Both the position numbers and the translations under genes were made by a program. Positions 44,063-55,024 of a stretch of 64,000 bases of DNA are shown in pieces. The notes beneath the pieces are model-generated. The model did not search any database. It was not told the origin of the DNA and saw only the letters and a list, made by a program, of their open reading frames with translations. Source of the DNA: Chrysoporthe austroafricana (Eukaryota; Ascomycota; Sordariomycetes; Diaporthales; Cryphonectriaceae); assembly GCA_001051155.2 (NCBI GenBank), contig JYIP02000002.1:2735583-2799582 (forward strand), read 5' to 3'. The first letter of the stretch is position 1; each line of letters starts with the position of its first letter.

Positions 44063-45343
44063 TCAGCCAGATCGGAGGGTGAGCAACGACGTCGATATCA
44101 TCGCGGGATTGGTCCCTTGAACGTTTCCCCTAGCCGACCCTGTCTCTGCCTCTGGTGACACTTGTACAAAGACCAGCCAGGCCCAGAAGGGGGAGTTCTC
44201 ACGGCCACAATTCAAGGTGAGCGTTAGCCGTATTCGGAAGGGGGATGAGGATGGCTGGTCGAACAAAGCCACTTTCTCACCTAATCGAGGATGATGAAAC
44301 CAGACATGAACCAACGGGAGCCGAAGCCACCTCTGGTTTTGGCCCTCTCTCTTGGTGCCCAGCTCTGTATCAAGAGCGCCACCGACCCTGCCGTTGTGGT
44401 TCCACAGGACGACGAGCCGATCCTGAACGAACGCGCGTGCCCCGGTGTGGATCTCGGGTGTCGTGAAACCCAAGGTGTGTTCCATAATTTGGCGGACTGG
44501 TACCGAGGAAGCTCTCAAGGTGAGGCCGAAATTGTCCAGCTTTTTACCCCACAAGCTTCTTCATGCGGATCTGAAGGCTTGGCCAAAGCCCGAGTCGTCC
44601 TTCGCAAATGTGCCAAACACTGAAGCGAGTGCCCGGCTGTCACTTGCGAGATGACGCCCAGCTCTGTCCGCCGTGCTGGGCCGGCGGTATGTGCCGTAGC
44701 CACGTTCTCGGTTAGCAGTTACCGAGAACCCCTTGCCGGGGCGGCCCGTCGCCAAAGTACCCAGCTATCTGGAGCATACGAGCGAGCCTCGTGAGGCTAC
44801 GCGGCAGCCCTGCCCCACGTACGCGGGTCTCAGAATACCGAGGCAGGCTTCTCCGAGGTAAGGATCATATTCGGCACCAAGTAAACCAGGCAGTATACCA
44901 CCAAAAACATTCTGCTGGCCAAAAGTACAGTATTCTCACACAGCAGCTTGAGGCAGGCCGGGATTGTAACAGCCGCCAAGATGCAAATCTGGGTTCGTTG
45001 CGTAGCATCACCCAGGGTTCCAGTCAGATTGACCTCGTTTTCGGATTATGCACGGCTGGGTGGGAATCCCAGGAGAATTTCCCGAAGATCGTCGATATGA
45101 TTGACGGGTAGGTTTGGTGTATCGGAGCTGCCGTCCCTTCAAAGCGCTGGGAAGCCTGGTCGTCAGCCCGGTCATGGGCAAACTCACGTGTCCAATCTGG
45201 GACTCAGCGCCGAGGCGTGCTGCAACAAGCGAGGTCAACCGCGAATCCATGGAATCTGCATCGCTGATGCAACCGTTTGTGTCCCAGGCTGAGTGTGCAC
45301 GTTCCAGGTGCTCCTCGTCCGCACACTGCCACAGATTTAGCAC
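44063..45343 (-). other. Unassigned ORF fragments, possible gene relic
   Basis: Two minus-strand open frames in the same direction. At 45343-45008 the frame reads CADEEHLERAHSAWDTNG... with SLVAARLGAESQIGH before a GTGAGT-like donor. At 44554-44063 it includes PVRQIMEHTLGFTTPEIHTG and VQDRLVVLWNHNGRVGGALD. They read more like real protein than the surrounding frames, but I cannot name a family, find a start codon or join them without stops. They could be exons of a decayed gene or chance. Confidence 0.15.
44704..44729. other. Perfect 9-bp inverted repeat
   Basis: GTTCTCGGT (44704-44712) and ACCGAGAAC (44721-44729) around an 8-base loop. It is outside any gene and lacks a T run, so not a classical terminator. 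Purpose unknown. Confidence 0.5.
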
Positions 45344-46050
45344 GGCTGTGGAACCTGATGAGTCGTGGGAAAGGTCGCTATGCGTTTTGTGCTTAGTATA
45401 GATAGATGAGACGAAGGCTTCCTAGTAGCTCGCCATAAAGCATTGTCTGGGGCGCATAAGAAACGAACACGGGTGCGAGCCACAAGGTTGCCCAGACCAT
45501 TCCTTGTCGTGAATTTAACCACATTTAGCCACCATGCTCGACGCCATAGAGGCACGATGGAACTGCCCTATTGGGAGAATGACGAGAGAGACGGGGCTGT
45601 AACCCGTCGGTACATGTTGTGTTAGTCAGGAGATCTGGACTTACAACTCCAAGATTCGAACCGAGACGTCGGAGAGTATCAAGGCTGCGGGAGCTGCAGG
45701 GTTCCGATCTCACAATTGTCCGCGATATTGCAGGGGGTGCCTATATCGAAATTCCAAGAACGAGAACAATGGCCCGGACGGAGCTCTGCAGCTCTGCAGC
45801 TAGAGATCTCGGGCTTCCTATGCGCGTTGCCGCTCGAGAGGTCCCAGAAGCGGTCGCAATGGGCAGGATCGGAAAGAGGGAAGCATAAAGTTTGCCAGCG
45901 GGAACTGAGCAAATTATTTCATCCCATCTTTTCCAAGGTTCTCCGATCCCCGGTCCCGGGTCCTGGGGCTTCTTGCTTGTGGGGAAGAACCCTGCCAGCG
46001 CTACCGCCATGACAGACGACACCTTTGACTTTGGTTTTGTATGAGAGGAC

Positions 46051-46083
46051 AGATAGCAGCTAGCAGCTAGCAGTAGCTAGCAG
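46051..46083. repeat. AGCAGCT/TAGCAGC short repeat
   Basis: Imperfect tandem copies of AGCAGCT and AGCTAGC in gene-free DNA. Confidence 0.7.
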
Positions 46084-49000
46084 GCTGGCTGGGGCCATGC
46101 TCTCTCGACGACACATCGGTATGTCTCTACCCGGTCGAACGGTAGAGCCGCCATCTGTTCGCGCTTCCTTGCTCCACCCTGTGTCCAGTCACACTCCACA
46201 GCACCCTCAAACAACCTTTGCCCCAACAGATGGGCAAGCAAGAGGCGTGTGTAGAGATGCTGCAAGCAACAACTCGAGACACACAGCGCATTGACCATTC
46301 GTCTGAAGATGAGCTGCATGCACCCCGGTCGGGACAAGCGAGCGCGCGGCGTGACAGGAGCAAGGATGGGGGAAAATTAAAGGGGACCTGATCTGCTGCT
46401 GGTCCGCGCGTCAGGCTCATGCCGAGTCGACAGAGGCGGGATGCTAGACAAAATCCCCGCCTGGTACCTACCAAAGTACTGCTTACCGGCCTTGACAGGC
46501 GTCGTCGATGTATCAATCGAGGAACCCCCCCTCCCCCCCCAATCATCCGATGCAGCGTGGTCAGGGTGTGATGGGTAGATCGCTTCGTCCTGCCGAGACG
46601 GCATAATTCAGTCCAGGGTCGACGTGCAGTTCGTGCCGGGCAGGATTGTCACATTTACTGTCTAGAAGATTGCAAGGGGCCGACAGAGTAGCATGGATCA
46701 GATGGATCTGCTCAAGGGTACTCAGCTGGCGAAATGGTTGCCGCGGGAGCAGTAAGAGGAGTGGGCCGGGAAAATAGCATCGTCTGATGTTCTGAGTCGA
46801 CGAAATACTCCGGATTTCCGCCCCAGCGCCTCCATCAACGCTCCACGCGGGGACGGGGTCGGTTCAGCGGTAATCCCGACGTGGACCTGAGGGGGTCACA
46901 GACGAGGCTGCTGAAACTCAGTCCATCGCGGAGGAAGGAGCTAGCGATGTCGCCGAGCACGCCGCTCAGGTGACGATCGTGGGTGACGCGACAGCGAGCA
47001 GATCGTGTGTTGCGCGTGGCGCGCAGCGCCCTCCGCAGCTGGGAAACCGGCGACCAGCCCCGTCTCGCAGAGGGCCGACGGCCAATCCTCGTCATAAGCT
47101 TCAAGCGCCGCTGTCCTCTGTGGTGACGCTGAGTCAGTGCCACGAGCTGAGGACAAACTATGTAATGCACAGTGGTGTTCCATAGGGCTGTTGAGGCAGG
47201 AGGCGGCATGGCGGTCAAGGATCACGCATTGTAGCAGTCCATCGCCACCGTCCAGGCCAGGCCCGGCAGGACAGACACCCCAGGGCCGAGATTGCTCGGT
47301 GTGACGAAGCGCTCCCCCATTGCAGAATCCTTGGTGAGGATGGTGAGTTGGGCCAACGGGAGGCATGGGCGCTGTGCGGATGCGGCGCTGGTCATGTTGG
47401 CGACAGGGACGAGAAACCGCTTCGGCGTCATCTCGAGGATGTCGCTTGCGGTGGCGCCTGTGGCACGTCAGCGACGCTCATGGGAAAGGGAAAAGTACCC
47501 GATTGCTCGAGCACGCCTGTGCTGCTGGGGTGCCGCGTCGCCCGGCCTCTGCCTGGGAAGTGGGAAGAGCCGTATGACCATGGCAGCCTCACGAGCTGCG
47601 TTGTGCCATCGATCGACTGAGGTTGGCAGGGAAGGTCTGGATGACCACGAGAGCCAGACGCAGCCTGGCACAGCCCGTTGGAAGGATGGATGTTCAGAAG
47701 GAGCTCGTCGCTTACCATAGTACATGGTACCATAGTACACAGTAAGGCGGCCCTGGCGGCTTCCCACGGAAGAATTAATTTGGGCAGGGATCAGGAGACA
47801 GGGATGTCCTGCGTGGCCAGGGTGGGTACTGCCAACGGCCGAATGGGGAAGGGACAGAGGCAGGGATCTTGCGAGCCCCCGGGGTACTCTGCGAGTACCA
47901 GAGTACATAGTGACAGCCCTCGACCTGCGATAGCCTCGGCCTCGCAGGTAGTATGTAGTAGAACTCTGGCAAGTCAGGCCTATATGTGATCCTGAATAAT
48001 ACCTCGCTGGTGACGAAGGGCCCAGCGTGAACAGGGCCAAGAGCCCCCGTCGCAGAAGCGTCCCTCTTTGACACACGTGGCACAATTGTGGCTGTCTTAT
48101 CTTCTGCGTGTCCGCGGCACCCGGCGTTGGATTTGACGCCATCTCCCATCTCATCTTGCGTGCGTCTCCCGCTGTCAACATCATGCGATGAAAATGCTCC
48201 GAAATTTGCCCTGGAGCTAGCACGTGAACAACATGTCCTGACACGACCAGACTCTGGCCTGGCCTCGGGACTGGGCGCGCCTGCATGCTCCCCACTACCC
48301 GGCTGAAGTCGCAGAAAATGCTTGGCCTTCACGCAGACATCGGGACCATAGTACATCTCCGACCCCGTAAGGTTCGGGAGGCTTGGCGCGGGTCGGTGGG
48401 GACACGTGAAGATCGCGGACAATCGCGATACGAGCTACTCCGTGCTAGCTCGAAGCTTGCCGAGCAGAACATTTCTGTGGGCCTTGGAATGTTCTGTGGG
48501 CCAGCGAGATGTCAGGATCTCTGGGACGTGAGGTCGTCTGCTTCAGGTGGCCGGTTGGAGGCTAGCGGGCCAGTGATATCACCTCGAATCTCCGGATCGT
48601 GTGCTAGCCAGTCTAGCCGCATGGGATTGATTGCCGCTGCTACTCATCCACTATCGCCTCTGCTGGCCCGGTCGTGCCTGGCCCTGTTTCTGTGTGCGGC
48701 GCGAGATCCCGGATCAAATCTCCGTGGCCGCTCACTGCCACCGTAAGGGGAGGAGGAGGAGGAGGGGGGGGCCAAGGGAAGCAAGAGAGGCCGTGGGCCA
48801 GCCTCTCTGACCGGTTGGCAAGGCCCCTGTCTTGCGCCTCATGGTAATATGAACCACACAGGAGAAAGAAAAAACAATCGAGGACCAGCCCGTCACCACC
48901 CCACGCTGGCAAATTCTGGCTGGGGCATGACGTCTGGACGGGCCGGGGCTTTACGGTGAGCGGTACATTCTGCTCGGGTATCTCTCGCGGTGGAGCCTCG

Positions 49001-50125
49001 AGAATCCCCCTTCCAAACGACGAACGGCTTGCGGTAGTGGATCGCCCGCAACTTCGTCATCACCGTTTTCGCCGTCCCCGAGTTTCAAAAAACAGGATGT
49101 GCTGTGGTGGCATGCAAGAGGCGGTGAAGCCCTCCTCCCGGGAGGTCGGGACCGAAAGCCCATCGAGGCCCTCCTCCTCCGCCTGAAACATAGACGAGAA
49201 TGCGGCGGACCGCGTCCAGTCCAGCCTGCGAGGTCGATATGCATACCGACCCGGCGTGGTCCTCCTGCTGCGCTGCCGTGGAGCGACCACGAATCCTGAG
49301 GCGGCAAGTGATACGCCGCTTCCCTGCGTGACTCTGGACCCATCCGGTTCTGCTCAATCTGGCCTGGAATCCTTGCTGCTGGCGTTTGAGACCAGCCGCC
49401 GACCGACTGACTCCCCTTCGCCGGAGGGCGAGGCACGACGCATGCATGGTGCCGGAACTGTCCAGAGAAGAAGGCCTTGCCGGTAGGGCTCCGGAGGTGT
49501 GTCCCAGCGCGCCCACGCCACAGCGGGAGGCGGGACAGGTCCTGGAAATTACAGCCGGAAAATATGTTACGCTTGATTTGGCTGGCCTCGCACTCGGCCT
49601 TGGCGCCTTTCCGGCCGTAGGTTCCCCCTCGCGGGCAGGCCAGCATCGTGACGGCGTTACATACGCGCATGCACATCACCATCAGCGCCGTCCCCTTATG
49701 GAGCGATGCCGCACTGGCGCCCGGTTGAGCATAGCGCCGTAGCGAGTGCGAGGGTTTGATGACCCAGAGAGGCGAGGGCAGGGTGAGGCGGCATAATGGA
49801 TCGACGTCGCAAACGATAAATAAGCTCCAGGTGCTAGGTTGGTGATCCTCTGGGGCCATGGGCCGCGCCTTGTACCCCAGTACCCTGAGCGCCGGGCGGA
49901 GTTGGGAGTTGGGACGAAAAGATCGACAGGGAGCCCATGTGGTGGTAATAAGAGGGCGTCCTATGGGCCAGCCCCCTACATACACATCTGACATGGGGCG
50001 GTTCCCAAGGTCGTCGCACATCATCTTTCTGGGTAGGGATTCTGGGCCACATGGTTTGAGCCGCATCATCACGTACCAAGGGCATGCGCCAGACAATTCA
50101 TGCGCCGTCGCGATCCGCCCTCCCC

Positions 50126-50213
50126 TCGCGATCCCCTCTCTCGCGATCCCCTCTCTCGCGATCCCCTCTCTCGCGATCCCCTCTCTCGCGATCCCCTCTC
50201 TCGCGATCCCCTC
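50126..50213. repeat. 15-bp minisatellite (TCGCGATCCCCTCTC)
   Basis: Just under six perfect copies of a 15-bp unit containing the palindrome TCGCGA. Since 15 is a multiple of three it stays open in all frames and makes spurious Arg/Glu/Gly/Ser-repeat ORFs on the minus strand and Asp/Pro/Leu/Ser repeats on the plus. Confidence 0.95.
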
Positions 50214-50364
50214 AGGGCCGCCTCCCGCCTCGCGCCCCGGTGTGTAAACTTGTTTAGCGAGGTTGCCCCCTCCCCCCCACCGCCTCCCACCCTCTCTGCC
50301 TTGTCTCTTGTGTGTTTCCGTGTGCTAATCTCGTCCTGACTCGCCCACGGGAGAGCAGTGCCTG

Positions 50365-50400
50365 GTGCACCACCCAGTGCACCACCCAGTGCACCACCCA
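50365..50400. repeat. 12-bp tandem repeat (GTGCACCACCCA)
   Basis: Three perfect copies, each carrying the palindrome GTGCAC. Confidence 0.95.
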
Positions 50401-50604
50401 AGGCGGCGAGGCCCCACCAGCGAGCCCATGCCAAGTCGGCACAGCCACCTCACGATTGTCTCGGGTCCGGGGCTCGGACCTCGGGAGCTTGTATTCGGAC
50501 GGCTGGCCCGATCGAGGGGGCAGGTCCCGCGCGTGGGCATGTCGGCGGGCACGCGTCGAGGGCGAGACAACGTGCCACAATCGCATCGCAGGAGAGACCA
50601 CCTG

Positions 50605-50635
50605 CCGCCACCCACTGCCACCCACTGCCACCCAC
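50605..50635. repeat. 10-bp tandem repeat (CTGCCACCCA family)
   Basis: About three copies of a 10-bp unit in gene-free DNA. Confidence 0.85.
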
Positions 50636-50781
50636 CAGCCGCCTGCCCGGCCGGCTGGCAGCGCGAGTTTAATGACAGGGAACCAGAGGTGCCACCGCCG
50701 AGGGCCATCCTCGGCAGCCCTTGCTACACTGCATGTCGCATGCAACAGTGCTCCGCTCCCGGTCTCGACGGGGACAGAAGG

Positions 50782-50807
50782 GCTGCTGCTGCTGCTGCTG
50801 CTGCTGC
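50782..50807. repeat. GCT trinucleotide run
   Basis: Between eight and nine perfect copies of GCT in gene-free DNA. Confidence 0.9.
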
Positions 50808-53464
50808 GGCTGTACTAAGTACTGTATCGTAGCACCGGACGGCTGCGGTGCGGATGCGGTGCACGTCATGGCCAGCAAGGGTCCCGGCCCAGCTGCTGCT
50901 AAGTATGTGGTATGGTACATATGTGCCCTACGCGCTATAGTATGGAGGCGCTATGCGCAGGGAGGCTGCACACCTGCACCAGATGTGGCTGCGCCGCTGG
51001 GCCGCTGGTTGCCCCATCCGCGCGAGCCTGCGAACGCCAGACGGCGCACGCCAGCGCTGGCTATGTATCAAGCAGCAGTCAGTCCTGACGGACAGGCCCA
51101 GGAGCCCCAAGATGGCGCACACACACACCTGATGCGTTGCGCCAGGCCGCCTAGGCCCTTGCATTTATTTATTTTTTTTTTTTTCCGCTGCGACTGAATC
51201 TGTACCGCATCGCTGCGACTATGCCTGAAAGGCCATGGAGATCCGAACGCTCATCCTCCTGACAGGGTTCATGCATGAGCAGCTAGCTCCCTAGCCCGGC
51301 CAGCCTCAGATTACCGAGCTGGCCGAGGTACGCGACGACGGCCACTGGCGCGCCGGGCACCACGAGCCACCGCCGGCCTGGGAGATCGTTCCAGGCAGGA
51401 GGAGAGAGCGCTGGCCGGCTCGACGGCGGACCACCCCTGGGGGCACTTGGCAACGTTGGGCATCCTGCCGCCTGCGCCGTGCCCAGGATACCAAGTACGC
51501 CGGCGTGTGGTGTGGAAATTTACGGACGTTACTTTGGTTCTGGGGTCCTGATGAGGCTAGGCCGGTACCAGCCCACGGGTACTATAGGTGAAGTACCGGA
51601 GTACCGTCCTGTCATCCCTGATCGATCCAGGTCCGTCTCTGCAGTGGCGCCCTCGGTTCTTCGGAAAGCCCCTCCCCACGGGCCAGACCGTGCCTCACCA
51701 CTGCTCTGGTACCTAGCCCGCCGTTGAGCACCGCCCTGCTGGCTAGGCTCCCCGCTGAGGCCCTGCGGTATCGTCAACACAGGTAGGTAGGTGGTCTGCC
51801 TCCTTCGGCCGGCGCTGTGTGTCTCGCAGTGCCCACAGGAGGCCTGGCGCGCGAGGCCCTGGCTGCAGAGGTCGCAGGCGGCTTCTCGAGACAAAACCAC
51901 TCGGAAGAAACCGCGCCCGCGTCCTCCTCCAATCGATGCGTGGACTTACTTTTACTTGCCTCTCCATGCTCGTGGCAGCAGCACTAGAGGGACCTCGCTC
52001 AACGTCGCTAGCAGTAGCCGTCATTAGGCCGAGGGTTGAGCCGCGCAGTGACGGATGGATACCTCCCTCGGTACACGTTACGGCTTCTACCCCAACCCCA
52101 TCGGCGTGACGGACAAACGCCATGCGCCTCTTGTTTTCTCTACTCTACATACATAATGTGCTAGTGTGATAGGCCAGCGGCCTGGCATCAGACGGCCGGG
52201 GCCTGCCCGCCCTCGTGGGCGTCAGTGGTTTCCATCATCCCAACTAAGCTCTGTCAGAGCCCCTCCAGCGGCTGTCGTCTCGAGAACTCGCTCATCGCTT
52301 CTGCTTAAGCTCTCTGATCCCGGGCATCGATCACACAACACGGCCAAGCCCTGGGCAAGGGCCCCCGCCGCGCGCTGCCAGCCTCCTGCGGGGCGCTGTG
52401 TGCAGAGGCACCCCCCAGGCCCGTCGTCGAGGCATCGAGGGCCGGCCTGCCAGGCGGCCTGGGGCCTGGGCTTGGGTTTAGGCCTGGGGCCATTCGTGCC
52501 GTTGCCGCGGACCGGTCGACGCTGATACTCGAGCCGCCCGTCTGCCGCCCTGAGGCCCCCCCCCAGTAGCATCATCACCACGCCCAGTAGAATCGGATAT
52601 GCGGGTTCAACCAGCACGCCGTGGGCTCTGTAGCCGCCTCCTCTCCACGCCGGAGATCTGAGACGCTCTTCTCCTGACGAGATTCGCCCCCACTCTCTGG
52701 CTCAAACCATGCGGCGACAGGCTTCTGGTGGGTCGGCTTCCACGCCTTGCGCCCTCGGGAGTGTCTGCGGGGCCTGCAGTCGAGTCCACACTGCCCTGGC
52801 ATTCATTGTCTGGGTAGGCAGACAGGCAGGCAGTACTGAGTACTGCGCTGGTTCTGCAGGCTCCCCCTCCTCCGGCCGGCGGGTGCATCGAGGGTCATGT
52901 CGTCTGTCTCCCCTCGGCAGGATCCTCGCTGGGGCGCGCCGCACGATGCTGCAAAGGTGCAGCGATGCAGGTGGCAGCGGCACCAGCGGACAAGGCCCCC
53001 CGACAGGGGTTCAGCCTTAGTCCAGACCTCCCCGCCGCCCGCGTCGACTCTGGCGGTGGCCGTTGACAGTTCAGAGACATCCTCCGGCCGCTGGGGCTAC
53101 TACCGCACCCGACAAGCGAGACACTCACCGTCCGTCCTTGTCCGTCCTCAGCCAAGCAAATTGCGCTGAGAACCTGTCTTACTGTTTCTGGCCGCCTCTC
53201 TCCTCGCGGTTCCTGTCGACAACCCACGACGAAACTCGCCGGAGAATTTCCTGCAGTCCGTAATAGACATGGCCCCACGCTCTCTCGGCCTACCCTGCCT
53301 ATCAGCAAACTCCTCTATTCGACCTGTCTCGCCCTCGTTGACGCCCTCGACGTGTCTGGCCCGTCATGCTCGAACCGTACCTGACACCTGACACCTGGCC
53401 CTTGTGCCCCGTGCCTGCAACCCACTGGCCACTCTGCCCATCCGATTACGCAGCTCACAGGCGG

Positions 53465-53555
53465 TGCCATGCCCTGCCATGCCCTGCCATGCCCTGCCGT
53501 GCCCTGCCGTGCCCTGCCGTGCCCTGCCCTGCCCTGCCCTGCCCTGCCGTGCCCT
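53465..53555. repeat. 10-bp minisatellite (TGCCATGCCC / TGCCGTGCCC), with CCCTG sub-repeats
   Basis: About nine copies of a 10-bp unit. The first three carry CCATG, the next three CCGTG, and then CCCTG, so the unit collapses into a 5-bp period. The block order suggests stepwise expansion of successive variants. Confidence 0.93.
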
Positions 53556-53610
53556 ACGTGCGGCCCCGGTGTCTCTTGAGTGGCTGGCCCAGCACGGTGC
53601 GAAGTGAGGA

Positions 53611-53650
53611 CGGGCGTGCGGGCGTGCGGGCGTGCGTGCGTGCGTGCATG
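53611..53650. repeat. GCGTGCGG / CGTG tandem repeat
   Basis: A 7-bp GGCGTGC-type unit passing into tetranucleotide CGTG copies. Confidence 0.85.
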
Positions 53651-53951
53651 CTGCTTGCTGCTGGTGCTGACCCGGCGCGCCCCGTGCCTGGCGTCCCTGA
53701 TGCCCGGGGCCCAGAAGAAGGCTCACGAGGGGGGCTGCTCGCCGGGGAGAATTTCACGCTGTGGACCTGCCTCGCTCCGGTCTTCTTCGGGCACAAGCAG
53801 CCGGAAAAATTCCACACGGCTCGCCAGAGGCCTTTCTTGGTCTTCTGAATGTCCATCATAATTCAGGGCTGGCCGCAGGGAGCGCGAGCTCCCTATGAGG
53901 CCTACCCAGCGACCCTGGGTGGTGGCCCCGGTCCATGGGGCTCCTCCCACT

Positions 53952-54018
53952 TACACACACACACTCACGCGCGCGCGCACACACACTCTCTCACACTCAC
54001 ACACTCACACACACACAA
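53952..54018. repeat. CA-rich microsatellite with CG and CT interruptions
   Basis: Alternating purine-pyrimidine tract of CA with a GCGCGCGC segment in the middle; Z-DNA-prone composition. Confidence 0.9.
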
Positions 54019-55024
54019 GAGACTCCTGGGGGAGAAGGGTGCAGGGGGACTGCTTGTGGGATACAGGCATTGAGCCTACCCTGGAATTAGCAGCCACACA
54101 TCAGGACTGACGGAGGCCAGGGGTGGTCCCTGGCGCCCACTATTCTCAAGGCCAGCTCTACCCTGGGCGAATCCTTGTCTTCATCTGGGCTCCATCTCAA
54201 GCACTCCGTCCTCTTTAAGTCGCACAAAACCTCCGACGACCAGTACATCTTTCTTGAATTTCTTGTCCCTGGGCTTCTATTCCCCCTTCCTAAACCGCGA
54301 GCTGTCCTCGAGAAATCCCAGAGGCCATACGGACTGCCGTTGCCTTCACGACATACTTCTTGGCTGGGCGCCTGTGTATTTCTGCTTCTTCAGCCCCTCC
54401 CAATTCCCTCCCACATCGTCAATGACATCGCCGCGGCCTCTCGGTCCCTCCTCTGCAGCCCTCCGACGCCTCTAGCAGCACCCACGATCACCTCCGCATG
54501 CCGTACTACTGGGGCTCCGGATCTTGTCGTCCTAGTATCACAGTGCACGTTTGGTCTGGCCCGGTGCTGGGATTTGTGTGTTCCGCCCTCGCCGCCTCCA
54601 GTCCCGCCTGCCGTTGCCACCGTCCATTCCGTGCCAGAAATACTGCTCGCGAAGCCGGTGCTCTGCATCGAAGCGCAGCCCGTCAGCCCCTCACCGCCCC
54701 CTCCAAGCCGGACGACCACGTGTGGGAGCACGCGGGCTCGTGAATTCTCGACAGCGACCCGGGACCCGCGATCGGGACCCTCCACCCCCCCCCCCCAATC
54801 GTCGCACGCAGACAGGCCGCACGTCCTCGCCTCCCCGTGATTATCGAAGCCTAAACCTGCGGTGAAGCACCCTGAAAGACCACCAGCGCGACCGCATAAA
54901 ACGCCCACTGGCAGCCGCTTGTGTTGTTCTCTCGTGGGCAGCAGAGGTGCTCGATCCCAAGATTTGCCTCGACCCGACGAGGGCTCGTGATCTTCTGGCT
55001 CTGACACTAGGCTGTGTAGAGTCC

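Larger units (their letters stand above)
42604..50099. other. Gene-free stretch, 7.5 kb (left part of a 12.4-kb gap)
   Basis: No supportable gene. Open frames on both strands overlap one another and show only compositional bias. The best exon-like pieces are minus frames at 44063-44554 and 45008-45343, described separately. Other visible items are a perfect 9-bp hairpin at 44704-44729, an AGC-TAGC repeat near 46055-46083 and a repeated TACCATAGTACA at 47713-47739. I find no transposase, reverse transcriptase or tRNA. Confidence 0.5.
50100..55024. other. Repeat-rich stretch upstream of the Zn2Cys6 gene, 4.9 kb
   Basis: Right part of the 12.4-kb gap. It contains at least seven short tandem arrays, listed separately. 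No gene supported. The last kilobase (54100-55024) is CT-rich with C runs and is probably the promoter and long 5' leader of the regulator gene; the 221-codon frame at 54175-54840 begins at TTG and lacks any domain, so I do not call it. Confidence 0.5.

Noticed and set aside
45428..45500. Paired ends GTCTGGG / CCCAGAC suggesting a small RNA gene (minus strand)
   Set aside because: The span between the arms is about 53 nt, too short for a tRNA, with no D or anticodon arm and no 5S or snRNA signature.
45610..45720. Possible tRNA (GATTCGAACC resembles a B box)
   Set aside because: On neither strand do the flanking bases form a T stem, and no acceptor or anticodon stem could be built around it.
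50069..50434. Arg/Glu/Gly/Ser-repeat open frame
   Set aside because: Created by the 15-bp minisatellite, whose length keeps all frames open; the same array is open on the other strand too.
54175..54840. 221-codon plus-strand frame just upstream of the Zn2Cys6 gene
   Set aside because: It begins at TTG, not ATG, is Pro/Ser/Thr-rich without a domain, and lies in CT-rich DNA typical of a promoter and 5' leader.
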